Source: Halapricum desulfuricans
GTDB taxonomy: Archaea > Halobacteriota > Halobacteria > Halobacteriales > Haloarculaceae
Length of the DNA stretch: 64,000 nucleotides
Direction: 5' to 3'
NCBI RefSeq assembly: GCF_017094465.1
Contig: NZ_CP064791.1
Location: 682,001-746,000, forward strand
Shown: piece by piece, positions 45,521 to 52,306 of the stretch
Layout: every line of letters starts with the position of its first letter
How positions within the stretch are numbered: the first letter of the stretch is position 1
Notes under the pieces: generated by a model
What the model saw: the letters and a program-made list of their open reading frames with translations, nothing else
What the model was told of the DNA's origin: nothing
Database searches by the model: none
Program-made: the position numbers and the translations under genes

Positions 45521-45573
45521 ACCTGTGTATATCCTTTGGATATACTTAACTGTGTCGGTGGAGTGGGTTCGAT

Positions 45574-46026
45574 ATGGGCGAAAAGCGGTCGAACCACACG
45601 GTGTACAACGTCAACTGCCACTTCGTGTGGTGTCCGAAGTACCGACACGCCATCCTCGAACCAATCGAGGACTCGTTGGAAGCAAGTTTCCGCGACGTGT
45701 GCGACGAGTACGGCTACGAGATTCTGTCGTCGTCCGAAAATCGGAGATTTTCGTGATCACGAGAGACGAAGTCTCTCGAACGACTCCACATCTCTCCTGA
45801 CCACGTACACCTGTTCCTTTCCGCCCACCCGAAGCACGCGCCGAGCGAGATTGTGCGAACGGTCAAGAGCATCACGGCGCGGGAGATGTGGGAACAGCAC
45901 GAGTCGTTCTTGGAGGAGTATCTGTGGGTTGGCGGATTTTGGGAGGAATCGTACTACGTTGGGACGGCAGGCGATGTTTCGACCGACACGATTGAGCAGT
46001 ATATTGAGCGCACGGAACACGTTTAA
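45574..46026 (+). pseudogene. tnpA: tnpA (Y1 transposase) interrupted by a 54-nt stop cassette
   Basis: Encodes MGEKRSNHTVYNVNCHFVW and on to YEILS, then a 54-nt insertion with an in-frame TGA (45754-45756). The original frame then resumes with LHISPDHVHLFLSAHPKHAP to IEQYIERTEHV. The HUH motif (HVH) and the catalytic Tyr (IEQY) lie in the second part, so the first product of 60 aa cannot be active. Removing the insert gives a 132-aa protein, normal for Y1 transposases. The element is thus probably immobile by itself. Confidence 0.88.
45730..45783 (+). repeat. Twin-hairpin insertion inside tnpA
   Basis: Two perfect 19-nt hairpins, 45735-45753 (CGAAAATC/GATTTTCG, loop GGA) and 45760-45778 (CGAGAGAC/GTCTCTCG, loop GAA), separated by TGATCA. 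Length 54 is a multiple of three, so the downstream frame is preserved while TGA is introduced. The first hairpin matches two hairpins at the element's left end except for compensated base-pair changes. Confidence 0.85.
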
Positions 46027-46057
46027 CGGGGCTTACGGCCTTCACCCTCGGGGTCAA

Positions 46058-46166
46058 GTGGTTCGAGAATCGGAGATTCTCGTCATCTGCTCACGGCGCT
46101 TGCGCCGTTCGCAGGTTCGTGGGACTTCGTCCCACGCCCATCACGGAAATCTCCGATTTCCGTACG
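46058..46166 (+). repeat. Four-hairpin cluster in the element's left-end hairpin
   Basis: Hairpins at 46064-46082 (CGAGAATC/GATTCTCG, loop GGA), 46093-46108 (ACGGCGC/GCGCCGT, loop TT), 46118-46136 (CGTGGGAC/GTCCCACG, loop TTC) and 46143-46163 (ACGGAAATC/GATTTCCGT, loop TCC). The last two carry the reverse-complement loops of the GRA type, meaning they sit in the opposite orientation. The whole cluster occupies the loop of the CTCGGGGTC/GACCCCGAG outer stem. Confidence 0.85.
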
Positions 46167-46194
46167 ACCCCGAGGCACTCGGCCTGCTCCGCCT

Positions 46195-46401
46195 GTAGAT
46201 AAGTTCGTCGAGATAATCAAAGAGCAGCGCCTCCCGGGACTCGGCCGTTCGAGTCAGTTCGAATCGGTCTCCCTTCCCGGGCGGCTCGTCGTACATCGCG
46301 GCAGCGAGACCGTCAGCGACCGCCCCAAAGACCGCATCGATCGTCTCCCCAGTGGCTTCGACGGCGATGTCGGCCGTATGTTCGCGCAGTTCGTAGCTCA
46401 T
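46195..46401 (-). pseudogene. Archease, N-terminal half (gene split by IS605 element)
   Basis: Encodes MSYELREHTADIAVEATGE up to DYLDELIY (69 residues), containing the conserved EHTAD metal-site segment. The reading continues into the element as RRSRPSASG before stopping. It begins 4 bp after the DUF502 gene stop, so the original operon was DUF502-archease. See 43847-44050 for the other half. Without excision, no functional archease is made from this locus. Confidence 0.88.
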
Positions 46402-46405
46402 CGGT

Positions 46406-47149
46406 TCACTTGCTGTCGGTGTCGGAGAGCCGTTCCGAGACGTTTTCGACGATCGACTGGTCGCCGGTGCCCAGCACACCTTCGACCGCCACGTCCTCGG
46501 AACTGTTGACTGCGACGCCGCTAGTCACCACCGATCGTATGCCTTCCTCGACCGTCATGTCGATGTCGTATACTTTCTCGTCGTCGACGTGGACGACGAA
46601 TCCACCCATGACCGGGTTCGGGGCCATCGGCAGGTACAGTGTCGTCATCTCCCCGATCCCCGTCGCGTCGCGGATGTTCTGGGACGTGTCGGCGGTCACG
46701 AACGCCACGCAATACGATCCCTCAACAGGGTACTCGACGAGTTTGACTTCCTGAAAGCTCTGGACATCACTGTCCAGCAGGAGGTCGCTCATTTCGTTGA
46801 AACTACTGTAGATCGCTCCGACTCCGGGTATCTCGGAGACAACCTGGTTGAACGCCCGCTCGATCCGACGGGACGCGCGACTCCGTTCGGTGGCGAACCC
46901 GATGAGGAAGATAATTGCAAGCAGCGTTACCAGCGCAGCGAGCTTGGACGCGATGTCGCTGTCGATGCCCAGCACCTGCAACAGCGTGGCGAGGGGCCCG
47001 ACCGAGTCGAGCAACAGATTCATCGCGAAGTTGAGCACGAACACCGTCACCAGTATCGGGACCGTGACGGCCAGGCCGCCGATCATGGCCGCCCGTATCT
47101 GCTCGCGAACGCCTCGCTGCTCGTCTGTTCGCTCGGAATCGGTCTGCAT
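46406..47149 (-). CDS. DUF502 family membrane protein
   Basis: A 247-aa protein. Two transmembrane helices lie at about residues 22-50 and 68-92, then a soluble domain with the family signature IPGVGAIYSSFNEMSDLL, PNPVMGGFVVHVDD, and MTVEEGIRSVVTSGVAV. DUF502 proteins are widespread, bind the membrane and have no assigned activity. It is the first gene of the disrupted archease operon; archease starts 4 bp after its stop. Confidence 0.88.
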   Translation of the reverse strand: MQTDSERTDEQRGVREQIRAAMIGGLAVTVPILVTVFVLNFAMNLLLDSVGPLATLLQVLGIDSDIASKLAALVTLLAIIFLIGFATERSRASRRIERAFNQVVSEIPGVGAIYSSFNEMSDLLLDSDVQSFQEVKLVEYPVEGSYCVAFVTADTSQNIRDATGIGEMTTLYLPMAPNPVMGGFVVHVDDEKVYDIDMTVEEGIRSVVTSGVAVNSSEDVAVEGVLGTGDQSIVENVSERLSDTDSK

Positions 47150-47269
47150 CCGTTTGCACCCTCAGGACGGGACCACAAAAATCGGTCGCCACGCGGTGGT
47201 CGTCCGGCCACCGGACACGGCCGACACGACCGCCAAGCGTTTTTCCGCCGGCGACGGACAGTACACTGT

Positions 47270-48094
47270 ATGGACGACCAGGATTCGGATGACGCCGCGG
47301 CCGGGCGTGTCTACGACCCCGACGCGGATCACGCGTTCCCGGACGAGCGGGTCAACGACGTGCTCGGACGGATCGAGGACGACCCGGAGATTCAGGCGCT
47401 GCTGTCGGCGCAGAACGTCAATCCCGTGGCGCGAAAGCGGTACAACGATCACGGGCCGAAACACATCACTATCGTGCGAAACCGTGCGCTATGTCTCTAC
47501 GACCTGCTCAAGCGCGGTGCCGTCCCGTTCAACGGGGCGGCCGATCAGGGCCTCGCTGCGGCCGACGAGGGGGTCATCATCGCGCTCGCGGCGACGCTGC
47601 ACGACATCGGCCATATCGTCCACCGGGACGAGCACCCGTACTACTCGATACCGCTGGCTGCGGACGTGCTCGACCGGCTTCTCCCGGAACTTCCCTATTA
47701 CGACATCGAGCAGCGGGTCAGACTCAAAGGCGAGATCCTGCATGCGATTCTCTGTCACGATACCGAAGAGGAGCCGCTCACGACCGAAGCTGGGGTCGTC
47801 AGGGTCGCCGACGCGCTCGATATGGAGCGAGGGCGCTCGCGGATCCCCTACGAGCACGGCGGTCGGGGGATCAATACAGTTTCCAGTCAGGCGATCGAAA
47901 CGGTCCGTCTTCAGGAAGGCGCCGACAGCGTCGTCCTCGTCGAGATCGAGATGAACAACGCCGCCGGTGTCTATCAGGTCGACAACCTGCTCAAGGCGAA
48001 ACTGCGCGGCTCGGGGCTGGAAGACGACATTCGAATCGTCGCGGTCAACACCCACCAGGAAGGCGATCGGATCGTCGAGCGGATCGAGCTGTAA
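47270..48094 (+). CDS. HD domain phosphohydrolase
   Basis: A 274-aa metal-dependent phosphohydrolase. The HD signature is complete: His in NDHGPKH, the HD pair in ATLHDIGH, His/Asp in LCHD and the last Asp in RVADALDMERGR. It begins MDDQDSDDAAAGRVYDPD; longer in-frame sequence upstream is antisense to the DUF502 gene. The family hydrolyses nucleotides or cyclic nucleotides; the C-terminal ACT-like region (VVLVEIEMNNAAGVYQVD) may bind a small ligand. Substrate unknown. Confidence 0.85.
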   Translation: MDDQDSDDAAAGRVYDPDADHAFPDERVNDVLGRIEDDPEIQALLSAQNVNPVARKRYNDHGPKHITIVRNRALCLYDLLKRGAVPFNGAADQGLAAADEGVIIALAATLHDIGHIVHRDEHPYYSIPLAADVLDRLLPELPYYDIEQRVRLKGEILHAILCHDTEEEPLTTEAGVVRVADALDMERGRSRIPYEHGGRGINTVSSQAIETVRLQEGADSVVLVEIEMNNAAGVYQVDNLLKAKLRGSGLEDDIRIVAVNTHQEGDRIVERIEL

Positions 48095-48166
48095 GCACGT
48101 CCGATTCCCACGGGGCGTCGGGGTGGCGTCAGAACGCTTTTGATCGTCGGGGCGGATCGTTTCGCT

Positions 48167-48871
48167 GTGACCGAGGCAACTGTACTGACGATCGGTGGTG
48201 CGAAAGGGGGGGCTGGCAAGACCGTTACGGCGATCAACGTCGCGTCAGCGCTGCGATCGGCCGGCTTCTCGGTCGCGCTCGTGGACGCCGATCTCGGTAC
48301 GACAAACGTCGCCGACGTGCTCGGACTCGAGATCGAGACCTCGATTCACGAGGTGTTGGCCGGGGAGGCCGACACCGAGGAAGCGATCGTGACCACCGAC
48401 ACCGGACTGGATGTCCTGTCCGGTGGCGACTCGATCGCGTACCTGACCGAGGCCGATCCGGCCGAACTGCGGACGGTGATCGACGCTCTCTCCCCCGAGT
48501 ACGACACCGTAATCGTCGACACCGGGACCGGTCTGAGCCACGAGGTCCTGGTTCCGTTCGGACTCGCGGACGGTGTCGCCCTCGTCTCGACACCGGACGA
48601 CACGTCGATCGTCGATACGCGCAAGACTGCCGAAGTCGTCGAGAAGGTCGATGGAACGTTGTTGGGCGTCGTCGTCAACCGTGTGACCGACGAGACTGAC
48701 CTCGATCGCGTCCGCGAACAGATCGAACTGCCGCTGCTGGAGCTGCTGCCTAACGATCCGGGTGCCAGCAAGATCGAACCGGTCGTGATGGAGGCGTCCG
48801 ACACCGACCTCGCCGAGGCCTACCGACAACTCGCGACGACGCTCCACCGACAGACCTCAAGCGACGAGTGA
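48167..48871 (+). CDS. MinD/ParA-type ATPase, second paralogue
   Basis: A 234-aa deviant Walker A ATPase. KGGAGKTV follows the start, with DADLGTTNV as A' and VIVDTGTGLSHE as Walker B. Start is GTG 48167 (VTEATVLTIGGAKGG). It shares TGxGLSHE, LGLADxVxLVxTPD and the same length as the MinD-like protein at 12.7 kb but lacks that protein's acidic tail, so the two are paralogues with different partners. No membrane-targeting helix is evident at the C-terminus. Confidence 0.85.
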   Translation: MTEATVLTIGGAKGGAGKTVTAINVASALRSAGFSVALVDADLGTTNVADVLGLEIETSIHEVLAGEADTEEAIVTTDTGLDVLSGGDSIAYLTEADPAELRTVIDALSPEYDTVIVDTGTGLSHEVLVPFGLADGVALVSTPDDTSIVDTRKTAEVVEKVDGTLLGVVVNRVTDETDLDRVREQIELPLLELLPNDPGASKIEPVVMEASDTDLAEAYRQLATTLHRQTSSDE

Positions 48872-48949
48872 GTCCGATTTCTGGCCGCACTGGCGGGACA
48901 CTCGACGGCGATGGCAATCTTTGAGTGAGCATCCGTCCGAATGCCTGCA

Positions 48950-49795
48950 ATGACGTTCTTCGACAGACTGGCCGAGCGCATCGCGACCGTCGACAGCGTC
49001 GTCTCGGTGGGGCTGGATCCGGATCCGGATCGCCTCCCCGAACACGTCGCCGACGCCGACCTGCCGCGCTTCCAGTTCAACCGTCGCATCATCGACGCGA
49101 CCCACGAGCACGCCGCCTGTTACAAGCCCAACGCGGCCTTCTACGAGGGTGCGGACGGCTGGGCTGCGCTTGCGGAGACGATCGCCTACGCTCACGGCAA
49201 GGGCGTGCCAGTCCTGCTAGACGCAAAACGCGGCGATATCGGGAACACGGCCCGCCAGTACGCCGACACCCTCGACCCGGACGGGCTGGACGCCGACGCG
49301 ATCACCGTCAACCCGTACATGGGTCGCGATTCCCTGGAGCCGTTCCTCCAGCGCGAAGACAAGGGCGTGTTCGTCCTCTGTCGGACTTCCAACCCCGGCG
49401 GCGCGGATCTGCAGGACCTGGAACTGTCCTCGGGCGAGCCGCTGTACGAGCGCGTCGCCGCGCTCGCGGACCTCTGGAACGCGAACGGCAACGTCGGCCT
49501 CGTCGTCGGCGCGACCAACCCCGACGAACTCGAATCGATCCGCGAGATCGTTCCCGACGTCCCGTTTCTCGTGCCCGGCGTCGGCGCACAGGGCGGGGAC
49601 GCCGAAGCGGCCGTCGAGCACGGGCTGACGGCGCGGTGGTCCGACGCGGACGACGCGCCGGGCGTCGGGCTGGTCAACTCCTCGCGCGGTATCATCTTCG
49701 CCGGCGAGGAGGCCCGCGGCGGCGCAGACGCCTATTTCGGCGCGGCCGGACAGGCGGCCCGACAGCTCGCCGAGCGACTTAACGAATATCGGTAA
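48950..49795 (+). CDS. pyrF: Orotidine 5'-phosphate decarboxylase
   Basis: Last enzyme of UMP synthesis, converting OMP to UMP; 281 aa from ATG 48950 (an in-frame ATG 9 nt upstream is equally possible). The type 2 OMPdecase pattern is clear: VGLDPDPDRLP, the catalytic DAKRGDIGNTA with the Asp-Lys-Asp array, VNPYMGRDSL, and GVGAQGGDAEA near the phosphate site. Monomeric TIM barrel, cytoplasmic. It follows the MinD-like gene but at a distance suggesting its own promoter. Confidence 0.95.
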   Translation: MTFFDRLAERIATVDSVVSVGLDPDPDRLPEHVADADLPRFQFNRRIIDATHEHAACYKPNAAFYEGADGWAALAETIAYAHGKGVPVLLDAKRGDIGNTARQYADTLDPDGLDADAITVNPYMGRDSLEPFLQREDKGVFVLCRTSNPGGADLQDLELSSGEPLYERVAALADLWNANGNVGLVVGATNPDELESIREIVPDVPFLVPGVGAQGGDAEAAVEHGLTARWSDADDAPGVGLVNSSRGIIFAGEEARGGADAYFGAAGQAARQLAERLNEYR

Positions 49796-49826
49796 CGGTT
49801 ATTCGGTCCGCTGTGCTTGCCGGGAT

Positions 49827-50519
49827 ATGGAGCGGCTGTACACCGACTACCCCGAACTCTACGACGCGATCCAGTCGGAGTGGGACTACAATCGCGACTG
49901 CGCGTTCGTCCGGGAACTGCACGACCGGGATCCCGACGACCTGGCCCTGCTGGAGATTGGCTGTGGCACCGGCGAGCACACCCGACGGTTCGCCGAGGCC
50001 GGCTACGACGTGACCGCGATCGATCCGAACGAGGGGATGCTCGCCCGCGCCCGGGAGAAGGCCGACGTCGAGTATCACGCGGTCGGCGTCCCCGGCATCC
50101 CTGTCGACCGGGAGTTCGATCTCGTCGTCGCGATCCGCGGCGTGATCAACCATTTGCCTCCCGAACAACTGGGGCCGGCAATCGAGGATATGGTCGCGCA
50201 CCTCTCCGGGGACGGCGTCCTCGTGTTCGACAACTCGCCGCTGCCGCCGGAGGGCAACGAAGTCGCGATCGATATCGGTGAGACCGACGCCGGAACGTAC
50301 GCCCGCCTCGTTCAGATGAACCCCGACGGCGGCCGGCTTGCCTGGGATCAGCTCGTGGTCACGCCCGACGGCGAGGTCTGTGCCGACACGCGGCCGATGA
50401 CTCCTTTCGAAGATATTGACATTGCAGCGGCACTGTCGGAATACGGCCTCGAAATCGAACCGATTGACGGGTACGGGCCGAGCGACGATCGGACCGTCTT
50501 CGTCTGCACGCCGGGTTGA
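49827..50519 (+). CDS. Class I SAM-dependent methyltransferase
   Basis: A 230-aa methyltransferase. Motif I is LLEIGCGTGEHTRRF near residues 41-55, motif II is VTAIDPNEGML, and LVVAIRGVINHL near 100 replaces the usual acidic motif III stretch. Seven-strand Rossmann-like fold, no membrane part. Substrate (small molecule, protein or RNA) cannot be inferred. It starts 31 bp after pyrF. Confidence 0.86.
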   Translation: MERLYTDYPELYDAIQSEWDYNRDCAFVRELHDRDPDDLALLEIGCGTGEHTRRFAEAGYDVTAIDPNEGMLARAREKADVEYHAVGVPGIPVDREFDLVVAIRGVINHLPPEQLGPAIEDMVAHLSGDGVLVFDNSPLPPEGNEVAIDIGETDAGTYARLVQMNPDGGRLAWDQLVVTPDGEVCADTRPMTPFEDIDIAAALSEYGLEIEPIDGYGPSDDRTVFVCTPG

Positions 50520-50567
50520 ACGACATTCGCTCGAATTAATGGGATCACCGACCGAATTGGCTCGTTC

Positions 50568-50747
50568 TCAGAACCGGTAGGTGTCTACGTCGTCCCGTTC
50601 GGTCCCACCGCTGATCTCGGACACACACTCAACACAGACGCCCATCTCCGCGTTGTAATGTCGCTCACAAACGAGTTGCCCGCACCGATTGCAGGTGTGC
50701 TCGATGTCCGGCTTCCCGCAGATCTCACAGAGTCCGGAGACACTCAT
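50568..50747 (-). CDS. Small zinc finger protein (HIT/B-box-like)
   Basis: A 59-aa protein with eight regularly spaced ligands: CEIC, CNRC, CERH and CVEC. This C2-C2-CH-C2 order resembles HIT-type or B-box zinc fingers and should hold two zinc ions. Start MSVSGLCEICG at 50747. Such micro-proteins are common in haloarchaea and usually act in protein or RNA contacts; function unknown. Confidence 0.75.
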   Translation of the reverse strand: MSVSGLCEICGKPDIEHTCNRCGQLVCERHYNAEMGVCVECVSEISGGTERDDVDTYRF

Positions 50748-50873
50748 ATACACACATAGGATCTCCGGACGCTTCAGAGTACCTGTCGGTGGCAGACCCT
50801 GACACGGAACCGGATTCCCGACACGCTCTGCCGTTGCCGGGACGTTTAGGCGTCGCCGCGCCGAATCGCAGTC

Positions 50874-51443
50874 GTGGACGAATCACGCCTGCTGGTCGGC
50901 CTCGCCGCGGCGTTCGGCGGGATGGCGGTCCTGCTCGCGGTCCTCGGGGTTGTCTACAACCCGCTCGTGCTCGCGGTCGCGGCAGTGTTCGGTGTCGTGG
51001 CCTACCTCCTCTGGATTCACGGTACGGGTCGGCTGGCTACCCGTCTCTATGCGCGCGTCCAGCGCCAGGCCGAACGGAACGCGGGTCGCGGCCGCCGTCG
51101 AACCGGTGGGCGCGGGGGATTCGGAGCCGGACCTCGCGAGGACTGGGAGCCGCCGGGCGGTCGCGACCGGTGGCGCCAGGCCGGCAATTCCGGCCAGCGC
51201 CGCCGGGCTGACCCCAGCCAACGCGATCCCCGCGGCCGCCGGGCTCGCGCCCCGTCTAGTCGCGACGGTCCGACAGCCGCCGAGGCCTACCGCACGCTCG
51301 GCGTCGAACCCGACGCCGAGCAGGAGACGATCAAACGGGCCTACCGGGAGAAGGTCAAAGCTGTGCATCCGGACACCGAGGACGGCGACGAGGCGCAGTT
51401 CAAGCGCGTCAAGGCCGCATACGAGCGCCTCTCGGGCGAATAG
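50874..51443 (+). CDS. Membrane-anchored J-domain protein
   Basis: A 189-aa protein starting at GTG 50874. Two transmembrane helices are at about residues 6-28 and 30-50, then an Arg/Gly/Pro-rich basic linker (about 60-130), unusual in a halophile. A C-terminal J domain follows (AEAYRTLGVEPDAEQETIKRA with HPD in VKAVHPDTED). The J domain stimulates Hsp70 (DnaK) ATPase, so this protein could recruit DnaK to the membrane. The basic linker may contact ribosomes or nucleic acid; inference. Confidence 0.85.
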   Translation: MDESRLLVGLAAAFGGMAVLLAVLGVVYNPLVLAVAAVFGVVAYLLWIHGTGRLATRLYARVQRQAERNAGRGRRRTGGRGGFGAGPREDWEPPGGRDRWRQAGNSGQRRRADPSQRDPRGRRARAPSSRDGPTAAEAYRTLGVEPDAEQETIKRAYREKVKAVHPDTEDGDEAQFKRVKAAYERLSGE

Positions 51444-51495
51444 CGGACGGGCGACAATACGCAAGGCCGATAGTGCTCCGCACCGACGAACCGAT

Positions 51496-52176
51496 ATGAC
51501 GGACGTGCCGCCGCTCGCGGTCGATATCGACGGAACGCTGACTGACGGCCAGGGTGCGATCGACCACCGGACGTTGCCAGTGCTACGGGAGTGGCCAGCA
51601 CCGGTCGTCGTCGCGACGGGCAAGTCTCTGCCGTATCCGATCGGTCTCTGTCACTTCGTCGGAATCGAGGGCCGGGTCATCGCAGAGAACGGTGGAGTCG
51701 TCGCCCTCGCCGAGACCGACACGCTCCGATTCGAGGGCGATCGCGAGGCTGCGGCGGCAGTCGCCGACGCGTACGTCGAGGCCGGGTACAGTCTGGGGTG
51801 GCGAGAAATAGATTTCGTCAATCGGTGGCGCGAGACCGAAATCGCCGTCGCCCGTGACCAACCGCTGGCACCGCTCGAGTCGATCGCCGCCGAACACGGT
51901 CTGGAAGTCGTCGACACCGGCTACGCCTACCACGTGAAATCCCCGGACGTGAGCAAGGGCCGGGGGCTCGAAGTCGTCGCCGGCGAACTCGGCGTCGATC
52001 CGGAAGCGTTTCTGGCGGTCGGTGACTCCGAGAACGACGTCTCGACGTTCGACGTTGCGGGTGAGGCCGTCGCGGTCGCGAACGCCGACGATGCGGCGCT
52101 CGCGGCGGCCGATCGGGTGACTGACAGCAACTACGCCGACGGCTTCCTGGAAGCGATCGGAGCCGACTCGCGCTGA
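51496..52176 (+). CDS. pgp: Phosphoglycolate phosphatase, archaeal HAD type
   Basis: HAD superfamily (Cof-like type IIB) phosphatase, 226 aa, hydrolysing 2-phosphoglycolate. Motif I is DIDGTLTD near residues 10-17, motif II is VVATGKS, the Lys of motif III is in SPDVSKGRGLEVV, and motif IV is VGDSENDVSTF. It matches the archaeal PGP family in length. Start ATG 51496; a longer frame upstream overlaps the J-domain gene out of phase. Confidence 0.92.
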   Translation: MTDVPPLAVDIDGTLTDGQGAIDHRTLPVLREWPAPVVVATGKSLPYPIGLCHFVGIEGRVIAENGGVVALAETDTLRFEGDREAAAAVADAYVEAGYSLGWREIDFVNRWRETEIAVARDQPLAPLESIAAEHGLEVVDTGYAYHVKSPDVSKGRGLEVVAGELGVDPEAFLAVGDSENDVSTFDVAGEAVAVANADDAALAAADRVTDSNYADGFLEAIGADSR

Positions 52177-52306
52177 TTGTCGACAGATGACCGCCCCGGT
52201 AGTGAGACGATCGTCCTACGCCGCCACTGCGGATATATAGCGATACAGACCTCTACGGTCCAGTCTGCGGGGAAGGCTTATGTCAGGTCCCGCGTTACCC
52301 ACGCGC

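Larger units (their letters stand above)
44051..46194. mobile_element. IS200/IS605-family element inserted in archease
   Basis: 2144 bp between the two archease halves, with no target duplication, as expected for single-strand IS200/IS605 transposition. The right end (left side, 44051) carries the hairpin CCTCGGGG/CCCCGAGG (44059-44079) and ends GGTTCAC on the minus strand. The left end (right side) has the matching CTCGGGGTC (46048-46056) and GACCCCGAG (46166-46174), now separated by about 109 bp of inserted hairpins. Cargo: tnpB (minus), an overlapping DUF2080 gene and a divergent tnpA broken by an in-frame stop cassette. The sequence flanking the left end is CTAC, the likely target/TAM. 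Confidence 0.88.

Noticed and set aside
46058-46166. CRISPR array at the hairpin cluster
   Set aside because: Units differ in sequence and spacing, spacers are only 6-11 nt and no cas genes are in the window.
46589-47269. Possible 227-residue N-terminal extension of the HD protein
   Set aside because: It is antisense to the DUF502 gene and Arg/Gln/His-rich; the HD protein has a normal start at 47270.
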